Below the pieces are notes generated by a model. The model was not told the DNA's origin. It made no database searches and worked only from the letters and a program-made list of their open reading frames with translations. From assembly GCF_001767395.1 (NCBI RefSeq), contig NZ_CP017014.1:744001-808000 (forward strand): a stretch of DNA of 64,000 nt. Direction: 5' to 3'. This DNA comes from Rhodococcus sp. WMMA185. GTDB taxonomy: Bacteria > Actinomycetota > Actinomycetes > Mycobacteriales > Mycobacteriaceae. This document shows, piece by piece, positions 53,132 through 63,811 of the stretch (the first letter of the stretch is position 1; each line of letters starts with the position of its first letter). Position numbers and translations under genes: made by a program.

Positions 53132-53562
53132 CGCGACTCCGCATTGGCAGAGGAATCAGCGCCGTGTCGAGTACGGGGGCTGTTCTCGCGGTGGTCTCGC
53201 CCGTTCGTGTCCGGGCTAGGTGCGTCGGCATTGATTACCAAGTCCTCGAGTCGGCATGTTTCGGCGATGAGGAGGTCGTAGAGCGCATCGAAGAACTCGG
53301 GGGACAGTGAGTGGCGGTCGGCGTATTCGCGTGCGCGCTCGTGCACAAAGTCCATACGGCCGGGTTGCATCAGGGGGATGTGTTCGCGGCGCTTCAATTC
53401 ACCGATGCGCAAGCACACTTCAAGGCGTTGGCGAACCGCGTCGAGGAGAGCCGCGTCGACGGTGTCGAGTTCTGTTCGCAGAGTGTCGAGCGTGTGCTCC
53501 GCGGGCGATTCTGGCTCCTCTCCGGAATCGTCGCCGTTCCGTCGCCCAAGGGAGAAGTGCAT
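53128..53562 (-). CDS. papB: PapB-like 4-amino-4-deoxychorismate mutase (AroQ fold)
   Basis: This is a 144-residue protein with one AroQ-type chorismate mutase domain at about residues 25-110. The long first helix (LDTVDAALLDAVRQRLEVCLRIGELKRR, split across 29-56) supplies the active-site Arg and Lys, followed by PLMQPGRMDFVHERAREYA. The C-terminal 30 residues are hydrophilic and probably disordered. In context it should rearrange 4-amino-4-deoxychorismate to 4-amino-4-deoxyprephenate. The ATG at 53562 is placed five bases after GAGG. It is the first gene of the papB-papA-papC-aurF unit, and its stop overlaps papA by 4 nt. A plain chorismate mutase cannot be excluded from sequence alone. Confidence 0.82.
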   Translation of the reverse strand: MHFSLGRRNGDDSGEEPESPAEHTLDTLRTELDTVDAALLDAVRQRLEVCLRIGELKRREHIPLMQPGRMDFVHERAREYADRHSLSPEFFDALYDLLIAETCRLEDLVINADAPSPDTNGRDHRENSPRTRHGADSSANAESR

Positions 53563-53816
53563 GGTCGCCTCGCTCACTCGATTGGCCGTTAGAGTTTTCC
53601 TACCGACCAACGCGTGTTGTTCATGGTTCGTTCCATCAGTATCCAGGATCGCCGGGTGGGCTGTCTTGCATCGGATGGATACTTGCCAGATGGTTGTTAT
53701 CCGGAAGTCGCCGTTTCGGTTTCGTGACTCGGAGGCCCTCGCCTGGTAGGGCACGTTTTTCGCGATCTTCGGGAGCGGTTCTCGCAAGCGGTGGTCTCGC
53801 TCGTCGATCACTTTGG
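53563..53816. other. 254-bp leader region between the tandem TetR gene and papB
   Basis: No gene is supported here. It must hold the promoter of the papB operon on the minus strand unless transcription reads through from the TetR gene. TATCCA at 53640-53645 and TGGATA at 53676-53681 form a spaced 6-bp inverted pair, and ATGG/CCAT form a shorter one nearby. Either could be a regulator site, but the evidence is weak. Confidence 0.35.
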
Positions 53817-55040
53817 TCAATTGCCCAATAGCACCGACATCATCAGTGTATGGAGGCGAGCACGCGACTCAGCGCGGGTGTCGAAGCGCATCAGGCGACC
53901 GATGTCCAAGACCAGACCAAGAGCCGCGTGAACGAGAAACCGCGCCTCCGGTGCCGTAAGTTCGGGCCGCACCGCGGTCAGGAGGTTGACCCATTCCTCG
54001 ATATGCCGCCGCTGGACGTGACGCAGATTTGCGCGTTCGTTCTTCGGTAGGTTGCCGATTTCGGCAAAATAGACCGTGAGCACTTCCGGGTTCCGGAATG
54101 ACAATTCCAGATAGGACTCCGCAAGGGCCCGGAGAGCATCGCCGGGACCGGTGGCGGCAAGCGCGGCGGACGTCGCGACTGCCATACGGTCGCCCGCGCG
54201 GTAGAACACAGCCGCCAGAAGGTCTGCCTTACTGGGGAAGTGCCGATACACGCTGGAGGCATTGATACCCGCGGCAGCACCGATCTCCTCGATACTCGAG
54301 TCGTGGTACCCGCGACGGTCGAAGATCTTCTCGGCCGCGTTGATCAGTAACTCTCGCTTGGACGTCACCGCGAAACCGTGTGTGCTGGGCGCTGTGACCG
54401 CGGCATTCGCCGAGTCGTTGGGGACCGCAGGAGGGAGGGTCGTGAAGAGGACGGATTCGCACGCCGCCCTGAGCAGAGAATCGAGCCGGCGCATGGCGAG
54501 GGTCGTGTGGTGGGCACTGATACTGCCCATCACGCTCAGTGCCGAGGCACTCAATGTCGTCGCGTCGACGGCTGGGAGTTCCGGGCGGAGCTCACGCAAT
54601 GGCGCGGCCAGAGACTGGGTTACGTGGGCGAAGATGTCGCGGATGCGCGTGTGATCCTCGCCCTCGAGGTACCTGCTTTCCCAGCGGTAGAGTCCAGCGA
54701 CTTTACGGTTCTCGATGGACGTCTCGACGAGCGAGGCGATCAGACGATCGAGTCGATCTCGGGGGTCGCTGCCGTTCGCGCTCTCGAGCGCGCTGTCGGC
54801 TGCAGCCTGCAGCGCATCCGCGGCCGTGTTGGCCGCGTGCACCAGCAGCGCGTACTTGCTGGGATAGTGCCTGTAGAGCGCTGGCCCCGAAATGCCTAGG
54901 GTGGCTGCGATCTCGTCAACTCCGACGGCGTGATAGCCACGTTCGTTGAAGGCTTCGGCCGCGACCCTCGCAATTTGTGCCTTGCGATTCTTCGGCCGAC
55001 GGCGGATCGGAGTCTCGGTTGCCGTGCCGGTCCGGGTCAT
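53817..55040 (-). CDS. Tandem TetR-family regulator (two TetR units in one chain)
   Basis: This is a 407-residue protein made of two complete TetR-like units. The first helix-turn-helix (VDEIAATLGISGPALYRHYPSK) is at about residues 41-63. The second (IEEIGAAAGINASSVYRHFPSK) is at about 249-271. Each is followed by a helical ligand-type region, so the monomer may act like a built-in TetR dimer. The ATG at 55040 sits five bases after a strong GGAGGT, which decides it over the GTG two codons upstream. It lies between the exporter genes and the pap genes, all on the minus strand, and is the obvious local regulator. The ligand is unknown. Confidence 0.9.
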   Translation of the reverse strand: MTRTGTATETPIRRRPKNRKAQIARVAAEAFNERGYHAVGVDEIAATLGISGPALYRHYPSKYALLVHAANTAADALQAAADSALESANGSDPRDRLDRLIASLVETSIENRKVAGLYRWESRYLEGEDHTRIRDIFAHVTQSLAAPLRELRPELPAVDATTLSASALSVMGSISAHHTTLAMRRLDSLLRAACESVLFTTLPPAVPNDSANAAVTAPSTHGFAVTSKRELLINAAEKIFDRRGYHDSSIEEIGAAAGINASSVYRHFPSKADLLAAVFYRAGDRMAVATSAALAATGPGDALRALAESYLELSFRNPEVLTVYFAEIGNLPKNERANLRHVQRRHIEEWVNLLTAVRPELTAPEARFLVHAALGLVLDIGRLMRFDTRAESRARLHTLMMSVLLGN

Positions 55041-55073
55041 GGTCACCTCCGGTAGTCGGCTGTTGCATGCCGA

Positions 55074-55094
55074 TTAGGTTGCCGCCCATCCTAA
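55074..55094. promoter_or_regulatory. Possible operator upstream of the tandem TetR gene
   Basis: TTAGG at 55074-55078 and CCTAA at 55090-55094 form a 5-bp inverted pair with an 11-nt spacer. It starts 34 bp before the TetR start codon on the minus strand. Position suits autoregulation, but the arms are short. Confidence 0.3.
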
Positions 55095-55326
55095 CCGAGC
55101 TACAGGATTCGCTCCGTCCTGAACATGTTCTCGGCCTCCTTCCCGAGATCGGGAGGTGTCCGGCAGAGCGACGTGAACTGCGAAATACCGAAAATGGGGA
55201 CTCGGAACGTGCCGAATCGGCCGACAAAAGTCAATCGAAATTCGCAGGCGGCAGGTGCCCATCTGTGCCGCGTAATCTCCGGAAGGGTCTCGGGGAGCAG
55301 CTCGACTCGTCTGCGAGGAACTGTTG

Positions 55327-56175
55327 CTACCCCGGGGTTCCGGCGGCTCTGCGATACCCGCGAATGGCCGGATAGGCGAAGATCAAGAATCCGGCGGCTG
55401 ACCACGCAATTGTCTTGAGCAGAGGTTCTGCGACAGGTCCGCCCAGCGACAGGCCCTTCATCGCGTCGATGGCGCAGGACATCGGCTGATTCTCCACGAA
55501 CGACTGCAGCCATGTGGGGTAAGCCCCGGTGGGGACGAACCCCGAGTTGAAGAACAACAAGAGCGTGGCCAATATGGAGAGGATCTCGACCAGGGGTGCC
55601 TTGGCCGCGTTGACGGCGAGCGCGGTCACCATCGTCGCGAAACTGACGCCGAACAGCAGCGGCAGTAGCATCAGGGCGATGCCGGCGAGTATGCCCTGGT
55701 CGAACCGGAACCCGAGCGCGAAACCGACGGTGATGATCAGCACGGTGGTAATCAAGATCCGCACGGATTCGGCCATCAGACGGCTGAGAAGGCCTGAAGC
55801 CCGGTGGACCGGAAGAACCCAGAACCGGCTCAAGAGCCCGTCCTGCCATTCCTTCTTCAACGACAACCCACCCGCGATGGACCCGAACATCGCACCCACG
55901 AGCGTGATCATCGGAACGGTCCCGAAGATGCTGTCGACACCGGTCGCGCTGGTGATGGAGATTCCCAGCACGGCCCAGAACATCACCAACATCAACGCCG
56001 GGTACACGATCGCCTGAATCATCGTGTACGGGTCCCGGATCCAGCGCAGTAGCAGTCGTCTGGTCTGCAACAAGCTGTGCGAGTAGAGCGCGGCCAGAGA
56101 GTTTTCCGCGTGCGGTTCGACTACCTCGGGAAATGTCACGCTTGCCGGTGTCTCGGATCGGTACTCGGTAGTCAT
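55327..56175 (-). CDS. ABC-2 type exporter permease (DrrC/DrrB-like), second permease
   Basis: This 282-residue membrane protein has six predicted helices and a soluble N-terminus of about 45 residues. Typical features of drug-export ABC-2 permeases are the GSIAGGLSLKKEWQDGLLSRF region after helix 2 and the NSGFVPTGAYPTWLQSFVENQPMS motif before the last helix. It would form a heterodimer with the permease encoded at 56172-56987 and use the ATPase at 56984-57952. The ATG at 56175 overlaps that permease's stop (ATGA). About 280 bp separate it from the tandem TetR gene and contain no gene I can support. Substrate is unknown, and the neighbouring pap-type cluster product is a candidate. Confidence 0.88.
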   Translation of the reverse strand: MTTEYRSETPASVTFPEVVEPHAENSLAALYSHSLLQTRRLLLRWIRDPYTMIQAIVYPALMLVMFWAVLGISITSATGVDSIFGTVPMITLVGAMFGSIAGGLSLKKEWQDGLLSRFWVLPVHRASGLLSRLMAESVRILITTVLIITVGFALGFRFDQGILAGIALMLLPLLFGVSFATMVTALAVNAAKAPLVEILSILATLLLFFNSGFVPTGAYPTWLQSFVENQPMSCAIDAMKGLSLGGPVAEPLLKTIAWSAAGFLIFAYPAIRGYRRAAGTPG

Positions 56176-56987
56176 CCGCGCCTCACATTCGCCCAGATCG
56201 ACAACGGAACGAAGACCAGTGCCAGCCCGCCGCACCACAGCAGGGTGGGTGTCAACAGGTCGAGGGTGATCGTTCCGTCCGTCATCGCGCGCATGGACGT
56301 GGCGAATTGCGAGATCGGCTGATTTCGGACGAAGCCCTGTGCCCACTCGGGAAACTGCGACGCCGGCACGAATCCGGTGGAGAACATGCCGAGGATCAAC
56401 TGCGGGAGCGTCAACGCCTGGCTGGTGACCTCAGGGCTTCGAGTCAGGGTTCCGAGAGCGTCGGCGCCGGTCGTGAGGGTGAACCCGATCAACATCGCGA
56501 GCGCGCAGAACGCGGCCGTCAAACCCAGTCCGCCGGAGAAACGGAAGCCGATCACGTATCCGTAGGCGATTGCCGCAACGAGCGAGATAGACGAGTGCAC
56601 CAAGCACGCGGTCATACGCGCGGTCAGTGGGACCGCGGCCCCGACCGGCATGGTCTGGAACCGGGCGTTCATGCCATTCGACGCCTCCGTGGCCGCGCGG
56701 TGGGCCGCCGAGATCGCCGTGAATGCCATGGCCTGAAGAACGATGATTGCCATGACGAACTGGGCGTAATCGATGCCCTGGAACTGCATGACCAGGCGCA
56801 GTGGTAGGTAGAAGCCGACGGTGAAGACCAGCGGGGCCAGTACCGCGATGAAGAATTGGCCCGTCCCCCACATCGTGTGCAGGTTCCGTTTGGACAGGGC
56901 AATCCACTGCTGGCTGAGCGTCGGCTGCGGTCGCCTATGCCTTCCCTCGGCCGAACGATGGAATTCGATCAGTGTGGGTGCTGTCAC
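56172..56987 (-). CDS. ABC-2 type exporter permease (DrrB-like), first permease
   Basis: This is a 271-residue membrane protein with six predicted helices. It carries the same conserved end as its neighbour, FSTGFVPASQFPEWAQGFVRNQPIS, split around residue 215. A cytosolic loop around NGMNARFQTMPVG (about 108-120) is where the ATPase docks. The GTG at 56987 was selected because it overlaps the ATPase stop (GTGA). The longer frame to 57191 is antisense-free read-through of the ATPase gene. The three genes are one translationally coupled unit resembling mycobacterial drrABC, which exports phthiocerol lipids. Here no lipid genes are near. Confidence 0.88.
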   Translation of the reverse strand: MTAPTLIEFHRSAEGRHRRPQPTLSQQWIALSKRNLHTMWGTGQFFIAVLAPLVFTVGFYLPLRLVMQFQGIDYAQFVMAIIVLQAMAFTAISAAHRAATEASNGMNARFQTMPVGAAVPLTARMTACLVHSSISLVAAIAYGYVIGFRFSGGLGLTAAFCALAMLIGFTLTTGADALGTLTRSPEVTSQALTLPQLILGMFSTGFVPASQFPEWAQGFVRNQPISQFATSMRAMTDGTITLDLLTPTLLWCGGLALVFVPLSIWANVRRG

Positions 56988-57952
56988 GAGAGCAGGCTCT
57001 CGTCGACGCTGACCTCTCCGGTCAGTGAGAGGAATACGTCGTCGAGTGAAGGCCGCCGCAAGGCGATGTCGGCGAGCGTGATCCCGGCGAGGTCGAGGCG
57101 GCGCAGCACCTCGGTGAGCGTCTGGGCGCCGAATTCCGCAGGAATCGACACCCTGTCGGTACCTTCCTCGAGAATGTGCCCCGGCGGGCACAGGGTCGCG
57201 AGGATGTCCCGGATGCGGGCGAGGTCGTCGAGGCTGACCGGGACGACCTCGCAGTAACTACCGCCTGTGCGGGCCTTCAGTTCGTCGGCCGTACCCTCGG
57301 CGATGACGGTGCCCTTGTCGATGACCACGATGTTGTCGCTCAAGAGGTCGGCCTCCTCGAGGTACTGGGTCGTGAGCAGGACCGTGATGCCCTGCTCCTT
57401 CAACGCGGACACGAGCGTCCACACGCCCTGGCGACTGCGAGGGTCGAGGCCTGTGGTCGGTTCGTCGAGGAACACCACTTGGGGGCGGATCACCAGGCCG
57501 CAAGCGATGTCGACGCGCCGCCGCATGCCGCCGGAATAGCCGGACACTCTGCGGTCGCCTGCGTCCACCAAATCGAACTGCGTCAGCAGTTCCTGGGCTC
57601 GCGATCTCGCGGACCTCTTGGACAGGCCCATCAGTCGGCCGAACAGCACCATGTTCTCTCGTCCGGTCAATGACTCGTCGAGGGCCGCATACTGGCCGGT
57701 CATCATGATGCTGCGACGAACGCCCGCGGGGTTTTCGACGACATCGTGGCCGGCAACCTGGGCGCGACCTGCATCTGGTCGAAGCAGAGTCGACAAGACA
57801 TTGACGGTGGTGGTCTTCCCCGCGCCGTTGGGGCCTAGAATTCCCAGCACAGTGCCGCGCGGTACCTCGAAGCTCACACCCCTCAGCGCTGCCACGTCAC
57901 CGAAGGACTTCTCGATCCCCTCGACGAGAACGGCGGTGTCAGACACAGGCAT
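56984..57952 (-). CDS. ABC exporter ATPase (DrrA-like)
   Basis: This is a 322-residue ATP-binding subunit. Walker A is GPNGAGKTTT at about residues 40-49, the signature motif is SGYSGGMRRRVDIA near 137, Walker B is VVFLDEPTTGLDP near 159, and the H-loop position is replaced by Gln in LLTTQYLEEAD near 193, as in DrrA-type proteins. The C-terminal 100 residues form the DrrA regulatory extension. It powers the two downstream permeases. It is first in the minus-strand exporter unit, whose promoter lies in the 534-bp gap shared with the ribosomal operon. Confidence 0.9.
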   Translation of the reverse strand: MPVSDTAVLVEGIEKSFGDVAALRGVSFEVPRGTVLGILGPNGAGKTTTVNVLSTLLRPDAGRAQVAGHDVVENPAGVRRSIMMTGQYAALDESLTGRENMVLFGRLMGLSKRSARSRAQELLTQFDLVDAGDRRVSGYSGGMRRRVDIACGLVIRPQVVFLDEPTTGLDPRSRQGVWTLVSALKEQGITVLLTTQYLEEADLLSDNIVVIDKGTVIAEGTADELKARTGGSYCEVVPVSLDDLARIRDILATLCPPGHILEEGTDRVSIPAEFGAQTLTEVLRRLDLAGITLADIALRRPSLDDVFLSLTGEVSVDESLLS

Positions 57953-58486
57953 GTCCTCGAGTATGTCACGCGGGGACGGTGGTCAAGGTGGACTGAGAAC
58001 ACCTTCACCCCTGATGAGCAGGGCTGGGCGCCCCAGTGCCGCCGAGTTGTATAGCGGCGGAGGAGAGCCTGGTTTGTGGTCTGGTGGATCGGTACGGCAT
58101 ACTGATCGGGTTGCCTTGTCTGGGACGCGGTCATTTGCGCCCCGAAACAGATGGGGTGAGAGGCCGCGATGTGGATCGAAACGAGCTGCGCGCGGCCCAT
58201 GCAGGACGGAAGCAGTACCTTAACTGGCACTCGTATTGGAGTGCATCCGGTGCGCATTCTCGGCCCAGGGAGCTGAAAGTTTCGGGGCCGGAAAATGAGC
58301 GAGAGGGCGACACGCCCGACCGCGTGTACCGGAGATCCATGACAGATGAACAGCGGCAGCGGATCGGGCGCGTCCCGGTTGCCTAGCGTTCGGACAGTTG
58401 CGGCTCAGATAACGGACTGTGCAGACGAGGTGGTTCGACCCGACTCGGGTAGGGCCACGAAACGCGGCAAGAAAAGGACACTAAGC
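57953..58486. other. 534-bp divergent intergenic region before the S10 operon
   Basis: No protein-coding gene is supported in this gap between the exporter ATPase (minus) and rpsJ (plus). It should hold the promoter of the exporter operon and the promoter and long leader of the S10 ribosomal operon. A candidate minus-10-like CAGATAA is at 58406-58412, about 75 bp before rpsJ, but no convincing minus-35 pairs with it. A small CCGCC/GGCGG hairpin lies near 58037-58060. Open frames here look like chance. Confidence 0.5.
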
Positions 58487-58792
58487 GTGGCGGGACAGAA
58501 GATCCGCATCAGGCTCAAGGCCTACGACCATGAGGCGATCGATGCGTCAGCGCGCAAGATCGTCGAGACGGTGACCCGTACCGGGGCCCGTGTCGTTGGA
58601 CCCGTGCCGTTGCCGACCGAAAAGAACGTGTACTGCGTCATCCGCTCGCCGCACAAGTACAAGGACTCGCGCGAGCACTTCGAGATGCGTACTCACAAGC
58701 GGCTTATCGACATCCTCGACCCGACGCCCAAGACGGTTGACGCGCTGATGCGTATCGATCTTCCGGCCAGCGTCGACGTCAACATTCAGTGA
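58487..58792 (+). CDS. rpsJ: 30S ribosomal protein S10
   Basis: This is a 101-residue S10, the standard length, from a GTG start after AAAAGGA. The N-terminus [20 protein letters not shown] and the loop [11 protein letters not shown] are diagnostic. S10 sits in the head of the 30S subunit and also joins NusB in antitermination. First gene of the S10 operon. A longer frame upstream lacks family similarity. Confidence 0.98.
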   Translation: MAGQKIRIRLKAYDHEAIDASARKIVETVTRTGARVVGPVPLPTEKNVYCVIRSPHKYKDSREHFEMRTHKRLIDILDPTPKTVDALMRIDLPASVDVNIQ

Positions 58793-58812
58793 GCGCGGCG
58801 GAGACAAAAACA

Positions 58813-59469
58813 ATGACTGATAACAAGATCAAGGGAATCCTGGGCACCAAGCTCGGCATGACCCAGGTCTTCGACGAGAACAACCGGGTCGTCCCGGTGA
58901 CCGTCGTGAAGGCCGGACCGAACGTCGTGACCCAGATCCGCACCGAAGAGCGTGACGGATACAGCGCCGTGCAGCTCGCGTTCGGCGCCATCGACCCGCG
59001 CAAGGTGAACAAGCCGACGTCGGGTCAGTTCGCCAAGGCTGGCGTCACCCCGCGTCGTCACGTTGTGGAGCTCCGCGTTGCCGACACCTCGGAGTACGAG
59101 GTCGGCCAGGAACTTACCGCCGAGGTCTTCGCCGACGGCGCATACGTCGATGTCACCGGAACCAGCAAGGGCAAGGGCTTCGCCGGAACCATGAAGCGGC
59201 ACGGCTTCGCGGGCCAAGGTGCTTCGCACGGTGCACAGGCTGTTCACCGTCGCCCCGGTTCCATCGGTGGTTGTGCCACCCCGGGCCGCGTGTTCAAGGG
59301 CATGCGCATGTCCGGCCGGATGGGCAACGACCGCATCACGACGCAGAACCTCTCCGTCCACAAGGTGGACGCCGAGAACGGCCTCCTGCTGATCAAGGGT
59401 GCGATCCCCGGCCGCAAGGGCGGCCTCGTGATCGTCAAGAGCGCTGTGAAGGGTGGTGCAAAAGCATGA
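58813..59469 (+). CDS. rplC: 50S ribosomal protein L3
   Basis: This 218-residue L3 begins [20 protein letters not shown] and ends in the long basic loop protein typical of the family. It is near the peptidyl-transferase centre and an early assembly protein. The ATG at 58813 gives the normal N-terminus. A GTG at 58789, overlapping rpsJ, would add eight residues and has no family support. Confidence 0.97.
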   Translation: MTDNKIKGILGTKLGMTQVFDENNRVVPVTVVKAGPNVVTQIRTEERDGYSAVQLAFGAIDPRKVNKPTSGQFAKAGVTPRRHVVELRVADTSEYEVGQELTAEVFADGAYVDVTGTSKGKGFAGTMKRHGFAGQGASHGAQAVHRRPGSIGGCATPGRVFKGMRMSGRMGNDRITTQNLSVHKVDAENGLLLIKGAIPGRKGGLVIVKSAVKGGAKA

Positions 59470-60152
59470 CCAGCACCGAGACATCGACCAAGCTGACGTT
59501 GGACGTCAAGGTCGTCGGCGGCAAGACCAACGGCACCGTCGATCTCCCCGCGGAGATCTTCGACGCGCCTGCCAACATCGCGCTTCTCCATCAGGTTGTC
59601 GTCGCGCAGCTCGCTGCTGCACGTCAGGGAACCCACTCCACCAAGACCCGCGGCGAGGTTCGCGGCGGTGGCAAGAAGCCGTATCGCCAGAAGGGTACGG
59701 GCCGCGCTCGGCAGGGTTCGACCCGTGCACCACAGTTTGCCGGCGGTGGCACCGTCCATGGCCCGAAGCCGCGCGACTACAGCCAGCGGACCCCGAAGAA
59801 GATGAAGGCGGCCGCGCTGCGCGGAGCCCTGTCCGACCGGGCACGCAACGAGCGTATTCACGTGATCACCGAACTGGTTGCCGGTCAGACTCCGTCCACG
59901 AAGACTGCGCGCACCTTCCTCGGTGAGATCACCGATCGCAAGAAGGTCCTGCTCGTCGTCGGGCGCGAGGACATCGCCGCGTGGAAGAGCGTGCAGAACC
60001 TCGACGGCGTGCATCCCATTGCTCCCGACCAGCTCAACACCTACGACGTGCTCAACAGTGATGACGTCGTGTTCAGCGTCGAGGCACTGGGCGCGTTCAT
60101 TCACGGGCCCGCCGAGTCGGTTCAGGAAGACAAGAAGGAGGAGGGCAAGTGA
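59466..60152 (+). CDS. rplD: 50S ribosomal protein L4
   Basis: This is a 228-residue L4, with the conserved loop [20 protein letters not shown] at about residues 61-80 that lines the exit tunnel. The C-terminus has an acidic/basic tail ([12 protein letters not shown]). In several bacteria L4 also represses the S10 operon, and nothing here shows whether it does so. The ATG overlaps the rplC stop by 4 nt. Confidence 0.97.
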   Translation: MTSTETSTKLTLDVKVVGGKTNGTVDLPAEIFDAPANIALLHQVVVAQLAAARQGTHSTKTRGEVRGGGKKPYRQKGTGRARQGSTRAPQFAGGGTVHGPKPRDYSQRTPKKMKAAALRGALSDRARNERIHVITELVAGQTPSTKTARTFLGEITDRKKVLLVVGREDIAAWKSVQNLDGVHPIAPDQLNTYDVLNSDDVVFSVEALGAFIHGPAESVQEDKKEEGK

Positions 60153-60454
60153 GCACCATCGCCGATCCCCGCGACATCCTGCTCGCTCCGGTTATCTCCG
60201 AGAAGTCCTATGGACTGATCGAGGAAGGCACCTACACCTTCCTGGTGCACCCGGACTCGAACAAGACGCAGATCAAGATTGCCGTCGAGAAGATTTTCGG
60301 CGTCACCGTGACCAGCGTCAACACCGCCAACCGTCAGGGCAAGCGCAAGCGGACCCGATTCGGCTACGGCAAGCGCAAGAACACCAAGCGCGCGCTCGTG
60401 ACCCTCTCGGCCGACAGCAAGCCCATCGAGATCTTCGGAGGACCGGTCGCGTAA
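60149..60454 (+). CDS. rplW: 50S ribosomal protein L23
   Basis: This 101-residue L23 carries the family core [20 protein letters not shown] and [16 protein letters not shown]. It sits at the exit of the peptide tunnel and binds trigger factor and SRP. The GTG start overlaps rplD by 4 nt. Confidence 0.97.
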   Translation: MSTIADPRDILLAPVISEKSYGLIEEGTYTFLVHPDSNKTQIKIAVEKIFGVTVTSVNTANRQGKRKRTRFGYGKRKNTKRALVTLSADSKPIEIFGGPVA

Positions 60455-60493
60455 GCGCCGGGACTTGACGAGACATAGAGGACGAGAAGACTC

Positions 60494-61330
60494 ATGGCAA
60501 TCCGTAAGTACAAGCCGACTACACCGGGCCGTCGTGGTTCGAGTGTCTCGGACTTCGCCGAGATCACTCGGTCGACCCCCGAGAAGTCGCTGATTCGCCC
60601 CCTCCACGGACGTGGCGGACGTAACGCACACGGTCGTATCACCACCCGGCACAAGGGTGGCGGACACAAGCGTGCCTACCGGCTGATCGATTTCCGTCGC
60701 AACGACAAGGACGGCGTGCCGGCGAAGGTCGCCCACATCGAGTACGACCCCAACCGCACCGCGCGCATCGCCCTGCTCCACTACGCGGACGGCGAGAAGC
60801 GCTACATCATCGCCCCCAAGGGCCTGGTCCAGGGTGCACCGGTCGAGTCAGGTGTAGGCGCCGACATCAAGCCCGGCAACAACCTCCCCCTGCGCAACAT
60901 CCCGACTGGTACCACCGTTCACGCGGTGGAACTCCGACCGGGTGGCGGCGCCAAGATGGCCCGTTCGGCGGGATCGAGCATTCAGCTGCTCGGCAAGGAA
61001 GGCGCTTACGCCACGCTGCGTATGCCCTCCGGCGAGATTCGTCGCGTCGACGTTCGCTGCCGGGCCACGATCGGTGAGGTCGGCAACGCCGAGCAGTCGA
61101 ACATCAACTGGGGCAAGGCCGGCCGCATGCGCTGGAAGGGCAAGCGCCCGACCGTCCGTGGTGTCGTGATGAACCCGGTCGATCACCCGCACGGTGGTGG
61201 TGAGGGCAAGACCTCCGGTGGTCGCCACCCGGTCAGCCCGTGGGGCAAGCCCGAGGGCCGCACCCGCAAGAACAAGGCGAGCGACAAGCTCATAGTCCGT
61301 CGTCGCCGTACCGGCAAGAACAAGCGCTAG
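60494..61330 (+). CDS. rplB: 50S ribosomal protein L2
   Basis: This is a 278-residue L2. It starts [17 protein letters not shown] and holds the C-terminal [17 protein letters not shown] with the His needed for peptidyl-transferase function. It has the typical basic tail [10 protein letters not shown]. It starts 39 bp after rplW, the largest gap inside this operon. Confidence 0.98.
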   Translation: MAIRKYKPTTPGRRGSSVSDFAEITRSTPEKSLIRPLHGRGGRNAHGRITTRHKGGGHKRAYRLIDFRRNDKDGVPAKVAHIEYDPNRTARIALLHYADGEKRYIIAPKGLVQGAPVESGVGADIKPGNNLPLRNIPTGTTVHAVELRPGGGAKMARSAGSSIQLLGKEGAYATLRMPSGEIRRVDVRCRATIGEVGNAEQSNINWGKAGRMRWKGKRPTVRGVVMNPVDHPHGGGEGKTSGGRHPVSPWGKPEGRTRKNKASDKLIVRRRRTGKNKR

Positions 61331-61343
61331 GAGGGAGTGAAGG

Positions 61344-61621
61344 ATGCCACGCAGCCTCAAGAAAGGCCCGTTCGTCGATGACCACCTCCTCGCGAAGGTG
61401 GACGTGCAGAACGAGAAGGGAACCAAGCAGGTAATCAAGACCTGGTCCCGCCGTTCCACGATCATCCCGGATTTCATCGGCCACACGTTTGCGGTTCACG
61501 ACGGCCGCAAGCATGTCCCCGTGTTCGTGTCCGACTCGATGGTCGGGCACAAGCTCGGAGAGTTTGCACCGACCCGCACTTTCAAGGGTCACATCAAGGA
61601 CGATCGGAAGGCGAAGAGGCG

Positions 61622-61625
<4 letters not shown>
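61344..61625 (+). CDS. rpsS: 30S ribosomal protein S19
   Basis: This 93-residue S19 starts [19 protein letters not shown] and has [21 protein letters not shown] in the middle. It forms the S13-S19 pair at the subunit interface. The ATG follows GGAGGG, 13 bp after rplB. It overlaps rplV by 4 nt. Confidence 0.98.
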
Positions 61626-62850
<1,225 letters not shown>

Positions 62851-62853
62851 CGC

Positions 62854-63269
<416 letters not shown>

Positions 63270-63270
<1 letters not shown>

Positions 63271-63506
63271 TGGCTACTGGAACCCCAGCCGCAGAGCTCC
63301 GCGAGCTCACCGAGGAAGAGTTGGTCACCCGGCTCCGTGAGTCGAAGGAAGAGCTGTTCAACCTTCGTTTTCAGATGGCCACGGGTCAGATGGACAACAA
63401 CCGTCGGCTTCGTACCGTGCGCCACGAGATCGCGCGCGTCTACACCGTTCTGCGTGAGCGTGAGCTCGGGCTGGCCGTTGGCCCGGACGCAGGTGACGCG
63501 GCATGA
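63270..63506 (+). CDS. rpmC: 50S ribosomal protein L29
   Basis: This 78-residue L29 is a two-helix protein with [20 protein letters not shown] and [20 protein letters not shown]. It lies near the tunnel exit beside L23. The ATG at 63270 overlaps the rplP stop, and the frame upstream to 63231 is read-through. It overlaps rpsQ by 4 nt. Confidence 0.97.
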
Positions 63507-63784
63507 GTGAGGAAAAAGCAGTGAGCACACAAGAGCGCAACAGCCGAAAGGTTCGCGTCGGGTACGTCGTCTCCGACAAGATGGAGAAGACGATCGTGGT
63601 CGAGCTCGAGGACCGGGTCAAGCACCCGCTCTACGGCAAGATCATCCGGCGCACCAGCAAGGTCAAGGCGCACGACGAGAACGGCGTCGCAGGCATCGGT
63701 GACCGCGTGCAGTTGATGGAGACCCGTCCGCTGTCCGCGACCAAGCACTGGCGTCTGGTCGAGGTCCTCGAGAAGGCCAAGTAA
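63503..63784 (+). CDS. rpsQ: 30S ribosomal protein S17
   Basis: This 93-residue S17 has the OB-fold core [20 protein letters not shown] and [20 protein letters not shown]. It is an early binder of 16S rRNA. It is the last gene of this unit, and a strong hairpin follows 27 bp after the stop. rplN is not visible within the remaining 216 bp. Confidence 0.97.
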   Translation: MSEEKAVSTQERNSRKVRVGYVVSDKMEKTIVVELEDRVKHPLYGKIIRRTSKVKAHDENGVAGIGDRVQLMETRPLSATKHWRLVEVLEKAK

Positions 63785-63811
63785 GAACCCGAGCAATGTG
63801 TCCAGTACGAT

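Noticed and set aside
53817-55040. Two separate TetR genes or a frameshift
   Set aside because: The frame is continuous and both helix-turn-helix units are intact. Tandem TetR proteins exist in actinobacteria.
58036-58386. Open frame of 116 residues upstream of rpsJ
   Set aside because: The composition looks random, it has no start signal, and it covers the region where the S10 promoter and leader must be.
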